Of a DNA stretch of 64,000 bases, positions 54,478 to 64,000 are shown piece after piece. Source of the stretch: Streptococcus cristatus ATCC 51100 (GTDB lineage Bacteria > Bacillota > Bacilli > Lactobacillales > Streptococcaceae). Both the position numbers and the translations under genes were made by a program. The DNA is taken from NCBI RefSeq assembly GCF_000222765.1, contig NZ_AFUE01000010.1, positions 124,001 through 188,000 on the forward strand. Direction: 5' to 3'. The number at the start of each line of letters is the position of its first letter. Position 1 is the first letter of the stretch. The notes under the pieces were generated by a model that saw nothing but the letters and a program-made list of their open reading frames with translations, had not been told where the DNA came from and searched no databases.

Positions 54478-56339
54478 GTGACTTTATCGTTGAAAAGCTG
54501 ACCAAGTCTGTCGGGGATAAGACAGTCTTTCAAGAGATTTCTTTTATCATTCACGACTTGGATCGGATTGGACTGATTGGGGTCAATGGGACAGGAAAAA
54601 CCACTCTTTTGGATGTCTTGTCTGGCAAATCAGGCTTTGATGGTGATGTATATCCCTTTTCAGCAAAATCTGACTATAAAATCTCCTATTTGACTCAGGA
54701 ACCAGACTTCGATGAAGAGAAGACGGTCTTGGATACTGTTTTGTCCAGTGATTTGCGAGAAATGCAGCTCATTCGAGAATACGAACTACTCATGGCTGCT
54801 TATGATGAAGCTAAGCAAGCTCGTCTGGACAAGGTCATGGCAGAAATGGATTCGCTGCATGCTTGGGAGATTGAGAGTCAGGTAAAAACAGTCCTATCCA
54901 AGCTCGGTATCTCGGATTTGGCAGCAAAAATCAGCCAGCTTTCTGGTGGTCTACGCCGGCGAGTTCAGTTGGCGCAGGTTTTACTTTCCGAAGCAGACTT
55001 GTTGCTTCTGGATGAGCCGACCAACCATCTGGATATTGATACGATTGAATGGCTGACAAATTTCTTGAAAAATTCAAAGAAGACCGTCCTCTTTATTACT
55101 CACGACCGATATTTTTTGGATAATATTTCCACGCGGATTTTTGAATTGGACGGCGGGAGCTTGATTGAGTATCAGGGCAACTATCAGGATTATGTCCGAC
55201 TCAAGGCTGAGCAGGATGAGCGCGATGCTGCCCTGCTACACAAGAAACAGCAGCTTTACAAGCAGGAGTTATCTTGGATGCGCCGTCAGCCTCAGGCGCG
55301 GGCGACCAAGCAGCAAGCACGTATCAATCGTTTCCATGACCTCAAAAGTGATTTGGCGGGTCAGACCAATCAGACAGACTTAGAGATGAACTTTGAAACC
55401 AGCCGTATTGGGAAGAAGGTTATCGAGTTTCAGGATGTGGATTTTGCATACGGAGACAAGCAGATTTTGTCGCATTTCAATCTCTTGCTGCAAAACAAAG
55501 ATCGACTGGGCATTGTTGGAGATAATGGAGTGGGTAAGTCTACTCTGCTCAATCTAATTTCTGGTCAGTTGAAGCCTCAGTCTGGTCAGGTCATAATCGG
55601 CGAGACAGTCCGAGTAGCCTACTTTTCTCAACAGATTGAAGGGTTGGATGAGTCCAAGCGGGTCATCAATTACTTGCAGGAAGTCGCAGAAGAAGTTAAG
55701 AGTGGTAGCGGGACGACATCCATTGCTGAGCTCTTGGAGCAGTTTCTCTTTCCTCGCTCAAGCCACGGCACTTTGATTGAGAAATTGTCTGGCGGAGAAA
55801 AGAAGCGGCTTTACCTGCTCAAGCTTTTACTAGAAAAGCCCAATGTCCTGCTTCTGGACGAGCCGACCAATGATTTGGATATTGCAACCTTGACAGTTCT
55901 AGAAAATTTCCTGCAGGGCTTTGCAGGACCGGTAATTACAGTTAGCCACGATCGGTATTTCCTCGATAAGGTAGCCAGCAAGATTTTAGCTTTTGAAGAT
56001 GGACAGGTCAGAGAGTTCTTTGGCAACTACACGGACTATCTGGATGAGAAGGCTTTTAGACAATCCAGCGCAGCTATTTCCCAAAAGAAAGAAAAGGAAA
56101 AGCTCGTCAAGGCGCGGGAGCAGAAGAAGCGGATGAGCTACTTTGAAAAGCAAGAGTGGGAGACCATCGAGGCGGATATCGAGGAGCTGGAGGCACGTAT
56201 CGCTGCCATTGAGATAGAAATGGAGCAGAACGGTTCGGACTTTACCAAGCTATCGAAACTTCAGAAGGAGCTGGATGACAAGAATGAGCAGCTTCTTGAA
56301 AAGTATGAGCGCTATGAGTATCTGAGTGAGTTGGAGTAG
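54474..56339 (+). CDS. ABC-F family ATPase, Uup/YfmR-like
   Basis: 621 residues, two ATPase domains. Domain 1: [32 protein letters not shown]. Domain 2: [32 protein letters not shown]. The C-terminal 90 residues form a charged coiled coil ([24 protein letters not shown] onwards), as in Uup/YfmR, which help ribosomes at difficult sequences. Unlike the ABC-F gene at 1586 it has the regular DEPTN motifs and no leader of its own; it is translated with cca. Housekeeping rather than resistance is likely. Confidence 0.9.
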   Translation: MSDFIVEKLTKSVGDKTVFQEISFIIHDLDRIGLIGVNGTGKTTLLDVLSGKSGFDGDVYPFSAKSDYKISYLTQEPDFDEEKTVLDTVLSSDLREMQLIREYELLMAAYDEAKQARLDKVMAEMDSLHAWEIESQVKTVLSKLGISDLAAKISQLSGGLRRRVQLAQVLLSEADLLLLDEPTNHLDIDTIEWLTNFLKNSKKTVLFITHDRYFLDNISTRIFELDGGSLIEYQGNYQDYVRLKAEQDERDAALLHKKQQLYKQELSWMRRQPQARATKQQARINRFHDLKSDLAGQTNQTDLEMNFETSRIGKKVIEFQDVDFAYGDKQILSHFNLLLQNKDRLGIVGDNGVGKSTLLNLISGQLKPQSGQVIIGETVRVAYFSQQIEGLDESKRVINYLQEVAEEVKSGSGTTSIAELLEQFLFPRSSHGTLIEKLSGGEKKRLYLLKLLLEKPNVLLLDEPTNDLDIATLTVLENFLQGFAGPVITVSHDRYFLDKVASKILAFEDGQVREFFGNYTDYLDEKAFRQSSAAISQKKEKEKLVKAREQKKRMSYFEKQEWETIEADIEELEARIAAIEIEMEQNGSDFTKLSKLQKELDDKNEQLLEKYERYEYLSELE

Positions 56340-56385
56340 AATAGTACGTAGTACATTTGTTATGGATACAGGTTTATGAGGGAGA

Positions 56386-57246
56386 ATGATGGAAATACAG
56401 ATTTATAGCCAGCCTAGTCAGGAAATCAAGGATCAGCTTTTTGAGCTGGTTCAAAGCTGTCATGTTACAGATGGGACCTATCGTCTTCCGTATCTGGATA
56501 ACGCCTATAATTTTGATGTTGATATGCCAGCATTTTTTCTGGCAAATTTAGATCATCAAACGGTCGGTTTTTTATCGGTTTATGCGGATGAGCCGAGTAA
56601 AGCGGAGGTATCTGTCTATGTCTTGCCCGACTATCGCAGACAGGGCATAGCGAGCGCTCTTTTGCAGGAATTTTTCAAAATTGCAGAGAAATACGATTTA
56701 TCCCAAATCGAATACATCAGTGAAGTCAAGTTTTTAGCAGAGCATCCGACCTTTGCTGAGAAGTTTGATTATGATTTGAAAGAAACGGAAATCTGGCTAG
56801 AGCAGGCAGCGGGGACTTTCCCTGAAGAAAAAAAAGAAGGCGTGGAAGTTTTACTGGGTAGAAAGGACATGGTTGCGGAGATTGCAGCGTTTCAGTCGCA
56901 GATTTTTGAAATGCCGATGGATACTGCGCTTCACTATGCCAGTCAAGCGCTGGAGAGCCCAGATAGCCTGCTTTATGTCCTGAAAAAAGACGGTCAGATT
57001 GTGGCGTCTTGCTCAGTGGATACAACTTTTGATAGCAATTATCTGTTTGCCCTAGCTGTGGATCAGGCCTTTCAGGGACAGGGACTGGGGAGTCACCTAG
57101 TCAGTTCTATCCTGAATGACCTTTCTGGCCGAAATGGACAAGTCTGTCAAATCGTAGTAGAAGCTCAAAATACAGGTGCCTTAAGGCTGTATGAAAGATT
57201 AGGCTTTAAACGAAAATCGGAAGCAGTTTATTTAAAGAAAAAATAA
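56386..57246 (+). CDS. Tandem GNAT acetyltransferase
   Basis: 286 residues (ATG 56386 or 56389, GGGAGA upstream) with two GNAT domains. The first (about 1-130) has VSVYVLPDYRRQGIASALLQEF, the second (about 150-286) ALAVDQAFQGQGLGSHLVSS and ALRLYERLGFKRKS. The acetyl-CoA loop is intact in both (RRQGIA and QGQGLG). Such tandem forms often keep one active and one structural domain. Substrate unknown. Confidence 0.87.
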   Translation: MMEIQIYSQPSQEIKDQLFELVQSCHVTDGTYRLPYLDNAYNFDVDMPAFFLANLDHQTVGFLSVYADEPSKAEVSVYVLPDYRRQGIASALLQEFFKIAEKYDLSQIEYISEVKFLAEHPTFAEKFDYDLKETEIWLEQAAGTFPEEKKEGVEVLLGRKDMVAEIAAFQSQIFEMPMDTALHYASQALESPDSLLYVLKKDGQIVASCSVDTTFDSNYLFALAVDQAFQGQGLGSHLVSSILNDLSGRNGQVCQIVVEAQNTGALRLYERLGFKRKSEAVYLKKK

Positions 57247-57295
57247 GAGAATTATCCTTTGGAGAAAAGTGCTTTTAAGGTTAGGAGATCTGTTG

Positions 57296-58210
57296 ATGAT
57301 AAAGAGAAAAGAGCCATTCTTAGTACAGGCTGGTTTGGTGCTAGGCTTACTAGCCTTGGGAAATTTAGTCGGTGATGTTAGTCAGTTCTTGCGTTATCTT
57401 TTAGCAAGTCTGGCACTCTTGTTTTTCCTTCATCTAGTGATGGGAATGCTGATGCATACCAAGCAAGTCAAAGAGCAACTAGGTCAAGCGCTAGTGGCCT
57501 CGGTCTTCCCGACCTTTTTCATGCAGGGAATGGTAGCTTCGACTTATCTAGCGAGCTGGACTTTTTTGGGAAATTTGATCCGAATTAGTGCGCAAGTGCT
57601 GTGGTGGTTGAGCTTTAGCGGGCTGGTTTTCTTGATGGTCTACTATATTTTAGCTTTTGTATTTCCTTTCAAGTGGGAGAATGTCTTTCCCGCTTGGACG
57701 GTCTTATTTGTCGGGATTGGTGTCGCTCCTCTGACCATTTCAGTTCCCCAGCAGTTAGCTTTGGGCCAGCTAGTCTTTTGGTACGGGCTTTTAGCGACTA
57801 TTTTAGTCTTGCCAATCGTTCTTTATAAGACCTATAAAATTGGCTTAGCAGAGAATGTTCGCCCGAATACAACAACGATTTGTGCGCCTATTTCCTTGAT
57901 GACAGCAGCTTATGTGGCTACTTTTCCCCAACCCAATCTGGTCTTGTTGAGCTTGCTCTTGATTTCAGGTCAATGCTTTTATGCCTTTATTTTGTGGCAA
58001 CTGCCTCGTTTGATCAATCGTCCTTTTTCAGCAGGATTTTCGGCCTTTACCTTCCCCTTGGTTATTTCGGCTGTGGCCTTGAAGCAGTCTTTGAACGTGT
58101 TGAATCTTGGTCTAGCTGGGCAAATTCTGCTTGCTTTTGAGGTCTTAATAGCTTTGTTTGTCGTTCTTTATGTCACCTTCTTATATACAAAGGACATTTT
58201 AGGCAAATGA
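57296..58210 (+). CDS. TDT family (TehA/SLAC1-like) transporter
   Basis: 304 residues from the ATG at 57296, with TAGGAG eight bases before it; a TTG at 57269 is too early. About ten membrane segments fill the protein. Features of TDT proteins are the conserved glycine-rich start (VQAGLVLGLLALGNL), FPTFFMQGMVASTYL in helix 3 and VAPLTISVP in the middle. The family moves tellurite, dicarboxylates or small anions; substrate not assignable. Confidence 0.75.
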   Translation: MIKRKEPFLVQAGLVLGLLALGNLVGDVSQFLRYLLASLALLFFLHLVMGMLMHTKQVKEQLGQALVASVFPTFFMQGMVASTYLASWTFLGNLIRISAQVLWWLSFSGLVFLMVYYILAFVFPFKWENVFPAWTVLFVGIGVAPLTISVPQQLALGQLVFWYGLLATILVLPIVLYKTYKIGLAENVRPNTTTICAPISLMTAAYVATFPQPNLVLLSLLLISGQCFYAFILWQLPRLINRPFSAGFSAFTFPLVISAVALKQSLNVLNLGLAGQILLAFEVLIALFVVLYVTFLYTKDILGK

Positions 58211-58277
58211 GGAAGATTTCAGAGATGTATTTCCAAGAGGAAAGTTGCTGCCTGCCTTTGAGGAAGGCTGAGTTTAT

Positions 58278-58285
58278 GATATAAT
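58278..58285 (+). promoter_or_regulatory. Promoter of the LysR-lspA-rluD operon
   Basis: Extended -10: TG (58277-58278), A, then TATAAT (58280-58285); 27 bp before the ATG. Confidence 0.55.
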
Positions 58286-58312
58286 TAGGAGTATTTGTAA
58301 AAGGAAAAAGAT

Positions 58313-59221
58313 ATGAATATTCAACAATTGCGTTATGTAGTGGCTATTGCCAACAGCGGAACTTTCCGCGAAGCAGCAGAAAAGATGTATGTCAGCCAGC
58401 CCAGTCTATCTATCGCGGTGCGAGATTTGGAAAAGGAGCTGGGATTTAAGATTTTCCGCCGGACCAGTAGCGGAACCTTTTTGACCAGACGGGGGATGGA
58501 ATTTTACGAGAGAGCTCAAGAATTGGTCAAAGGATTTGATGTCTTTCAAAATCAGTATGCCAATCCTGAAGAGGAAAAGGATGAATTTTCCATTGCCAGC
58601 CAGCACTATGACTTTTTGCCGCCGTTGATTACGGAGTTTTCCCAAAAGTATCCAGAATATAAGAATTTCCGGATTTTTGAATCAACAACTGTGCAGATTT
58701 TGGACGAAGTGGCCCAAGGCCACAGCGAGATTGGGATCATTTACCTCAATAATCAGAATAGCAAGGGCATTATGCAGCGGGTGGAGAAGCTCGGCTTGGA
58801 GGTCATTGAGCTAATTCCTTTCCAGACCCACATTTATTTGCGGGAAGATCATCCTCTGACTCAAAAGGAGGAGCTGGTTATGGAAGATTTGGCCACTTTG
58901 CCAACCGTTCGTTTCACACAGGAAAAGGATGAGTACCTCTATTATTCTGAGAATTTTATCGATACCAGCGCTAGCTCCCAGATGTTTAATGTGACGGATC
59001 GAGCTACGCTGAATGGGATTTTGGAGCGGACGGACGCTTATGCGACTGGATCTGGCTTTTTGGATAGCAACAGTGTAAATGGAATCACTGTCATCAAACT
59101 CCGAGACAATTTAGACAATCACATGGTTTATGTCAAGAGAGAAGATGTAGAGTTGAGTCAGGTCGGCGAAGCTTTTGTAGCTGTTATGAAAGAATATTTT
59201 GCACAGAAAAGAGAAGTATGA
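58313..59221 (+). CDS. LysR family transcriptional regulator, CpsY/MtaR type
   Basis: 302 residues. Helix-turn-helix [44 protein letters not shown] is canonical LysR, followed by the effector domain. The place in front of lspA and rluD is that of the streptococcal CpsY/MtaR-type regulators as I recall; these control methionine uptake and surface traits. If right, the Met-box at metA (31111) is a target. Overlaps lspA by ATGA, so the regulator is made with the lipoprotein peptidase. Confidence 0.8.
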   Translation: MNIQQLRYVVAIANSGTFREAAEKMYVSQPSLSIAVRDLEKELGFKIFRRTSSGTFLTRRGMEFYERAQELVKGFDVFQNQYANPEEEKDEFSIASQHYDFLPPLITEFSQKYPEYKNFRIFESTTVQILDEVAQGHSEIGIIYLNNQNSKGIMQRVEKLGLEVIELIPFQTHIYLREDHPLTQKEELVMEDLATLPTVRFTQEKDEYLYYSENFIDTSASSQMFNVTDRATLNGILERTDAYATGSGFLDSNSVNGITVIKLRDNLDNHMVYVKREDVELSQVGEAFVAVMKEYFAQKREV

Positions 59222-59685
59222 AACGTAAAATTGCGATTCCTTTTTTAGTTTTTCTTTTGATTGCTCTTGATCAGGCAGTCAAGTATTATATTGTTTCCAA
59301 TTTTTCTTTGGGGCAGGTCAGGAAGTTTATTCCTAAGATTGTCAGTTTGACCTACCTGCGAAATACTGGTGCCGCCTTTTCTATCTTGGAAAATCAGCAG
59401 TGGTTTTTCGCTCTGATAACTTGTATCGTGATTGGAGTTGCCGTTTGGTATTTGATTAAAAATATCCAAGCTTCTAAGTGGATGCTAACGGGACTCATTC
59501 TAATTATTGCTGGTGGATTCGGCAATTTCATTGATCGCATTCAGCAAGGATTTGTAGTGGATATGTTCCAGCTGGATTTTGTCAATTTTGCTATTTTTAA
59601 CGTAGCGGATATGTACTTGACTGTTGGAGTAGCGATTTTATTACTGGTGATGTTGAAGGAAGAAACGAATGGAATTGAAAATTGA
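59218..59685 (+). CDS. lspA: Lipoprotein signal peptidase II
   Basis: 155 residues, four membrane segments. Catalytic aspartates lie in [10 protein letters not shown] and [11 protein letters not shown], and [15 protein letters not shown] is the conserved substrate-contact region. Removes signal peptides from lipidated prolipoproteins such as the one at 62707. Overlaps rluD by 17 bases. Confidence 0.96.
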   Translation: MKRKIAIPFLVFLLIALDQAVKYYIVSNFSLGQVRKFIPKIVSLTYLRNTGAAFSILENQQWFFALITCIVIGVAVWYLIKNIQASKWMLTGLILIIAGGFGNFIDRIQQGFVVDMFQLDFVNFAIFNVADMYLTVGVAILLLVMLKEETNGIEN

Positions 59686-60571
59686 TGCAGTAGCCGCAGG
59701 CCTCCGTTTGGACAAGGCAGTGGCGGACCTAACAGAGTTATCCCGTGGTTTAGCCAATGAACAGATAAAAAATGGCCAGATTTTGGTCAATGGAGAGGCA
59801 AAAAAAGCCAAGTATGCCGTCAAAGAAGGTGATGTCATTTCCTATGAAGTACCTGATCCAGAGGTAGTTGAGTATGTGGCAGAGGATCTTCCGCTAGAAA
59901 TCGTTTATCAGGATGAGGATGTTGCCGTCGTCAACAAGCCACAAGGCATGGTGGTTCACCCTTCCGCTGGGCACACTAGCGGTACTCTGGTCAATGCCCT
60001 CATGTACCACATCAAAGACCTCTCTGGCATCAATGGTGTGCTACGCCCAGGGATTGTCCATCGGATTGATAAGGATACTTCTGGTCTTTTGATGATTGCC
60101 AAGAATGACCAAGCCCATCTGGCACTTGCAGATGAGCTTAAGGACAAGAAATCCCTGCGTAAATACTGGGCGATTGTCCATGGAAATCTGCCTAACGACC
60201 GCGGAGTGATTGAGGCGCCGATTGGTCGTAGTGAAAAAGACCGTAAGAAACAGGCGGTTACAGCCAAGGGGAAACCCGCTCTGACACGTTTCCAAGTTTT
60301 GGAACGTTTTGGGGACTATACCTTGGTGGAGCTGCAGCTGGAGACGGGGCGGACGCATCAAATCCGTGTCCACATGGCTTATATCGGCCATCCAGTAGCT
60401 GGCGATGAGGTCTATGGACCTCGTAAGACTCTGAAGGGTCATGGTCAATTTCTGCACGCGCGAACACTTGGCTTCACCCATCCTCGGACTGGCGAAGTGC
60501 TGGAATTTACGGCTGAAGCGCCATCTATTTTCCTAGAAACTCTTGAAAAACTCAGAAAAGTCCATGACTAA
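59669..60571 (+). CDS. rluD: 23S rRNA pseudouridine synthase, RluD family
   Basis: 300 residues. An S4 RNA-binding domain (about 12-70) precedes the catalytic domain, with [14 protein letters not shown] carrying the catalytic Asp, then [13 protein letters not shown] and the '[11 protein letters not shown]' motif. The RluA/RluD branch; exact uridines modified not verifiable. Starts inside lspA (ATG 59669). Confidence 0.93.
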   Translation: MELKIDAVAAGLRLDKAVADLTELSRGLANEQIKNGQILVNGEAKKAKYAVKEGDVISYEVPDPEVVEYVAEDLPLEIVYQDEDVAVVNKPQGMVVHPSAGHTSGTLVNALMYHIKDLSGINGVLRPGIVHRIDKDTSGLLMIAKNDQAHLALADELKDKKSLRKYWAIVHGNLPNDRGVIEAPIGRSEKDRKKQAVTAKGKPALTRFQVLERFGDYTLVELQLETGRTHQIRVHMAYIGHPVAGDEVYGPRKTLKGHGQFLHARTLGFTHPRTGEVLEFTAEAPSIFLETLEKLRKVHD

Positions 60572-60584
60572 TCGTCTCTGTATT

Positions 60585-60618
60585 TATGAGACTCTAGATA
60601 ATATGAGACTCTAGATAA
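60585..60618 (+). repeat. Perfect 17-bp tandem duplication
   Basis: TATGAGACTCTAGATAA occurs at 60585-60601 and again at 60602-60618 with no gap, just after rluD. Confidence 0.9.
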
Positions 60619-60632
60619 ATGGAAAATTAAGT

Positions 60633-60658
60633 CGACTGTCTTGGTTACAGTCGTTTTT
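60633..60658 (+). terminator. Terminator after rluD
   Basis: CGACTGT / ACAGTCG with a 7-nt loop and five T. Confidence 0.85.
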
Positions 60659-60673
60659 ATTTTCGACAAATCA

Positions 60674-60682
60674 TGATATAAT
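60674..60682 (+). promoter_or_regulatory. Extended -10 promoter of lepA
   Basis: TGATATAAT, with TATAAT at 60677-60682; 29 bp before the ATG. Confidence 0.6.
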
Positions 60683-60711
60683 AAATAGAATACCCTAAAA
60701 GGAAGAGAAAA

Positions 60712-62535
60712 ATGAATTTAGAAGATTTGAAAAAACGTCAGGAGAAAATCCGCAATTTCTCCATCATTGCCCACATTGACCATGGGAAATCAACCTTGGC
60801 CGACCGGATTTTGGAGGCGACGGAGACGGTTTCCAGCCGGGAAATGCAGGCCCAACTTTTGGACAGCATGGACTTGGAGCGGGAGCGTGGCATCACCATT
60901 AAGCTTAATGCCATCGAGCTCAATTATACCGCCAAGGACGGCGAAACCTATATCTTCCACTTGATTGACACGCCAGGACACGTGGACTTTACCTATGAGG
61001 TATCGCGGTCTCTTGCGGCCTGTGAAGGGGCTATTTTGGTCGTGGATGCGGCTCAGGGGATTGAAGCTCAGACCTTGGCAAATGTCTATCTAGCGCTGGA
61101 TAATGACTTGGAAATCCTGCCAGTTATCAACAAGATTGACTTGCCAGCTGCGGATCCAGAGCGGGTGCGGTCAGAAATTGAAGACGTGATTGGGTTGGAT
61201 GCTAGTGAAGCCGTGTTGGCTTCTGCCAAGGCTGGCATCGGAATTGAAGATATCCTCGAACAAATAGTGGAGAAAGTTCCAGCACCGACTGGAAATGTTG
61301 AAGCACCTCTTAAAGCCTTGATTTTTGACTCAGTCTATGATGCCTATCGTGGGGTAATCCTGCAAGTGCGGGTGATGGACGGTGTGGTCAAGCCGGGAGA
61401 TACCATTCAGCTTATGAGCAATGGCAAGACCTTTGACGTAACTGAGGTTGGCATCTTTACGCCTAAGGCTATTGGCCGCGATTTCCTAGCGACAGGGGAT
61501 GTTGGCTATATCGCAGCCTCTATCAAGACGGTACAGGATACTCGGGTCGGAGATACAGTTACCTTGGCGGACAATCCAGCATCTGAGCCACTAGACGGTT
61601 ACAAGCAGATGAATCCGATGGTTTTCGCTGGTCTCTATCCGATTGAGTCAAATAAATACAATGACCTACGCGAAGCCCTCGAAAAGCTCCAGCTAAACGA
61701 TGCCAGTCTGCAATTTGAACCAGAAACGTCGCAAGCACTAGGATTTGGTTTCCGTTGTGGCTTCTTGGGCTTGCTACACATGGACGTTATTCAGGAACGT
61801 TTGGAGCGTGAGTTTAATATTGATTTGATCATGACGGCTCCGTCCGTTATCTATAAGGTTAATCTGACAGATGGTGAAGCTATTGATGTCTCTAATCCGA
61901 GCGAGTTTCCGGACCCGACCAAGATTGATTCCATTGAAGAGCCTTATGTCAAGGCGCAGATTATGGTGCCACAGGAATTTGTCGGAGCAGTGATGGAGTT
62001 GGCTCAGCGCAAGCGCGGTGACTTTGTGACCATGGACTATATTGATGATAATCGTGTCAATGTCATCTATCAAATCCCGCTCGCTGAAATTGTCTTTGAC
62101 TTCTTTGACAAGCTCAAGTCCTCTACTCGTGGCTATGCTAGCTTTGACTACGAAATTTCTGAGTATCGCTCGTCCAAGCTGGTGAAGATGGATATTCTCC
62201 TCAATGGGGACAAGGTTGATGCTCTTAGCTTTATCGTTCACAAGGAATTCGCCTATGAGCGTGGTAAGCTGATTGTAGACAAGCTCAAGAAAATCATTCC
62301 TCGTCAGCAGTTTGAGGTACCTATTCAGGCAGCTATTGGTCATAAGATCGTGGCTCGTACTGATATCAAGGCCCTTCGTAAAAACGTACTTGCCAAGTGT
62401 TATGGTGGTGACGTTTCTCGGAAGCGCAAACTTCTAGAAAAACAAAAAGCCGGTAAAAAACGGATGAAAGCTATCGGATCTGTCGAAGTCCCACAAGAGG
62501 CCTTCCTCAGCGTCTTGAGTATGGATGAGGAATAA
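60712..62535 (+). CDS. lepA: Elongation factor 4 (LepA), back-translocating GTPase
   Basis: 607 residues. GTPase motifs AHIDHGKST (G1), RGITIK (G2), DTPGHVDF (G3), NKIDLP (G4) and SAKAG (G5). The LepA-specific C-terminal domain ends [20 protein letters not shown]. It acts on stalled or mis-translocated ribosomes. Own promoter and single-gene unit here. Confidence 0.97.
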   Translation: MNLEDLKKRQEKIRNFSIIAHIDHGKSTLADRILEATETVSSREMQAQLLDSMDLERERGITIKLNAIELNYTAKDGETYIFHLIDTPGHVDFTYEVSRSLAACEGAILVVDAAQGIEAQTLANVYLALDNDLEILPVINKIDLPAADPERVRSEIEDVIGLDASEAVLASAKAGIGIEDILEQIVEKVPAPTGNVEAPLKALIFDSVYDAYRGVILQVRVMDGVVKPGDTIQLMSNGKTFDVTEVGIFTPKAIGRDFLATGDVGYIAASIKTVQDTRVGDTVTLADNPASEPLDGYKQMNPMVFAGLYPIESNKYNDLREALEKLQLNDASLQFEPETSQALGFGFRCGFLGLLHMDVIQERLEREFNIDLIMTAPSVIYKVNLTDGEAIDVSNPSEFPDPTKIDSIEEPYVKAQIMVPQEFVGAVMELAQRKRGDFVTMDYIDDNRVNVIYQIPLAEIVFDFFDKLKSSTRGYASFDYEISEYRSSKLVKMDILLNGDKVDALSFIVHKEFAYERGKLIVDKLKKIIPRQQFEVPIQAAIGHKIVARTDIKALRKNVLAKCYGGDVSRKRKLLEKQKAGKKRMKAIGSVEVPQEAFLSVLSMDEE

Positions 62536-62706
62536 AGTTGACATTAATCGCCTGAGCTCAGCATTACAAAGCGAAGGAAAAAATCGATCTGTTCCTAAAA
62601 ATAAGATAGGGAAGCAATCTTTAGTAGTTCGATTCTATCTATAATGTTTGGATAGTATGGAAATATAGATAGCTAAGGCTCATGTAGTCTAAAAAGGAGA
62701 TTTGTT

Positions 62707-63351
62707 ATGGCAAAAAAGTATTTTCTTAGTTTCTTGACAGTTTTGGTTGGTCTGTCTCTGGCTTCTTGTGGTCTTATTAAAAATTATGGTAATCGGAAAT
62801 CGTCTACTTCTAGTAGTACAACTAGTCAAGTTTCTCAAAAAGATAGCAGCAAGTCTGATAAAGCTAGTGACAAAGATGTTTCTACTACAACCGAGACCAA
62901 GCGCATTGGTTCGGCTGATTACGGCTATATCGATATTCCAAGTAATTGGATCAAGTTCACCGACTTAGATGGTGGCGACAGCGTTCAGTTTACGGATGGC
63001 TCTGCTTATAATATCGTTACCATGAATGGCTATACTAGAGAAAAAGCTCATGTCCAAGATGGGGAAACTTTCAATGCTGAGTTAATTGCCCAGCGACTAG
63101 CCTATAGTTGGAATGATAATAAAGATGTAGAAAAAATGTGGGGAGCAAAATCCACTGTTTCTGGCAATGAAGCTTTCCAACTGAATGTAATTATGAAATC
63201 AGGGCAGTTAGTGGTTTCTTGGGTTTTCCAAAAAGACGACAAAGTGTATTTGATCTCTTTTGAAGGCGACCGAAAAACTCTGGCTTCTGTCATCTCATAC
63301 ATAGAAGAAACATGGAGCCTTGATGAAAAAGGCCCAACTAACAATATTTAA
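62707..63351 (+). CDS. Lipoprotein of unknown function
   Basis: 214 residues. The N-terminus is a lipoprotein signal with lipobox LASC (Cys20), then a Ser/Thr/Lys-rich linker (about 31-62) typical of streptococcal surface lipoproteins. The C-terminal domain (about 65-205) begins IGSADYGYIDIPSNWIKF and has the alternating pattern of a PsbP/MOG1-like beta-alpha sandwich; that fold call is tentative. Exposed on the outer face of the membrane after LspA cleavage. AAAGGAGA before the ATG. Confidence 0.8.
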   Translation: MAKKYFLSFLTVLVGLSLASCGLIKNYGNRKSSTSSSTTSQVSQKDSSKSDKASDKDVSTTTETKRIGSADYGYIDIPSNWIKFTDLDGGDSVQFTDGSAYNIVTMNGYTREKAHVQDGETFNAELIAQRLAYSWNDNKDVEKMWGAKSTVSGNEAFQLNVIMKSGQLVVSWVFQKDDKVYLISFEGDRKTLASVISYIEETWSLDEKGPTNNI

Positions 63352-63358
63352 AACAAAG

Positions 63359-63395
63359 AAAATGAGGTCTACCTGAAAGTAGGTCTCATTTTTTT
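63359..63395 (+). terminator. Terminator after the lipoprotein gene
   Basis: AAAATGAG / CTCATTTT outer stem with CTAC / GTAG inside and a T run. Confidence 0.8.
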
Positions 63396-63403
63396 GAGAT
63401 TTA

Positions 63404-63412
63404 TGATATAAT
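63404..63412 (+). promoter_or_regulatory. Extended -10 promoter of the YkgJ-type gene
   Basis: TGATATAAT with TATAAT at 63407-63412; 33 bp before the ATG. Confidence 0.55.
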
Positions 63413-63445
63413 GCTAACGAAAATCAACTGATTAGAAAGTAGTTT

Positions 63446-63940
63446 ATGACTCAAGAAATCGACCTTGAAAAGTACCACCAACTAGCCCTGCAAAAGCAGA
63501 AAGAGCATCGAAAATTTTTAGCCAGTCTCAAGAAAAAGCCACCAAAAAATTTAGATAAGATTGCCCAGCAAATTCATGATGAGGTCTTTGAGGAGATTGA
63601 CTGTACAGCCTGTGCCAATTGCTGCAAGACACTTGGACCAGACTTTAAGGAAGCCGATATCGTCCGTATTGCCAAGTATTTCAAGATGAAGCTGCCGGCT
63701 TTTGAAGAGGAATTTCTGCAGGTGGACGAAGACGGTGACAAGGTCTTCAAGGCTATGCCTTGTCCTTTTTTAGGTAGAGATAATCTCTGCTCGATCTATG
63801 ATGTCCGTCCCAAGGCTTGCCGCGAGTTCCCTCATACAGACCGCAAGAAGATTCATCAGATTAATCATCTGACAATCAAAAATACCCTGACCTGCCCAGC
63901 GGCTTATCTCTTTGTGGAGAAGTTGCGGGATAGGTTGTAA
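63446..63940 (+). CDS. YkgJ family cysteine-cluster protein
   Basis: 164 residues. The cysteine cluster is CTACANCC (Cx2Cx2CC) followed by CPFLGRDNLCSIYDVRPKACREFPHTD with Cys-x8-Cys and a third Cys, then CPAA near the end. The family (CxxCxxCC) probably binds zinc or an iron-sulfur centre; function unknown. An N-terminal basic helix (about 1-45) precedes the cluster. Last gene of the window. Confidence 0.87.
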   Translation: MTQEIDLEKYHQLALQKQKEHRKFLASLKKKPPKNLDKIAQQIHDEVFEEIDCTACANCCKTLGPDFKEADIVRIAKYFKMKLPAFEEEFLQVDEDGDKVFKAMPCPFLGRDNLCSIYDVRPKACREFPHTDRKKIHQINHLTIKNTLTCPAAYLFVEKLRDRL

Positions 63941-64000
63941 AATCCCCTATAAATCTTGTACAAAAAGTCTAGGGCGGAAGTATCTTATATCTGTTAGACT

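Overview
The window is chromosomal DNA from a low-GC Gram-positive, almost certainly a Streptococcus of the sanguinis/gordonii type. Support comes from the gene content and order (glnPQ, uvrB, miaA-hflX-rnz, recJ-apt-metA, rmlACB, hemW, fruRKA, dapB-cca, lspA-rluD, lepA), from frequent extended -10 promoters (TGnTATAAT), and from a LytTR/HPK10 quorum-type regulatory locus. No rRNA, tRNA, CRISPR, insertion sequence or prophage was seen. The species call is inference from memory of synteny, not a search.

Layout. 1-3.5 kb: end of a multidrug ABC exporter, then an ABC-F ATPase on the minus strand behind a long structured leader with an attenuator-like hairpin. 3.5-6.5 kb: glutamine importer glnPQ (minus) with a GlnR box. 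6.5-13.6 kb: CPBP protease, uvrB, a GNAT, DUF1697, two small membrane proteins, an XRE/S24 repressor and a DegV protein. 13.6-20.7 kb: accessory regulatory block, with a TetR gene and then a BlpS/BlpR/BlpH-like module (LytTR-only protein, LytTR response regulator, HPK10 kinase), small membrane proteins and an ABC-2 type transporter. 20.7-30.5 kb: repeat/terminator cluster, a small DUF3042 gene, miaA-hflX-(unknown)-rnz, a gene broken by an in-frame stop, SDR, methyltransferase, acyltransferase, recJ. 30.5-38.3 kb: apt, metA, dnaD-like, GST, trmK, Nif3-like, FAD oxidoreductase, NUDIX and an internally deleted ZIP transporter. 38.4-41.2 kb: rmlA-rmlC-rmlB (dTDP-rhamnose). 41.3-46.9 kb: YpmS-like protein, cupin, hemW, acyl-ACP thioesterase, HAD phosphatase, membrane proteins. 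47-50.6 kb: fructose operon. 50.6-64 kb: DegV, dapB, cca, ABC-F, GNAT, TDT transporter, LysR-lspA-rluD, lepA, a lipoprotein and a YkgJ-type protein.

Most interesting structure: three promoters in the 13.6-20.7 kb block carry the same operator, two 11-bp direct repeats of the form ACCATTTAGGA starting exactly 21 bp apart, each ending exactly 30 bp before the -10 box. They precede the LytTR regulator operon, a 134-residue membrane protein, and the ABC transporter operon. This defines a self-contained LytTR regulon. No double-glycine pheromone, peptidase-containing exporter or bacteriocin is visible, so its signal and cargo are unknown.

Other points of note: a leader RNA in front of the ABC-F gene with three hairpins whose loops show CTCCT; a gene split by one TAA codon with homology-like continuity on both sides; a ZIP transporter that appears to have lost about two thirds of its length between two matching motifs; a probably leaderless hemW mRNA; a Met-box and a possible read-through switch at metA; and a structured spacer inside the rml operon.
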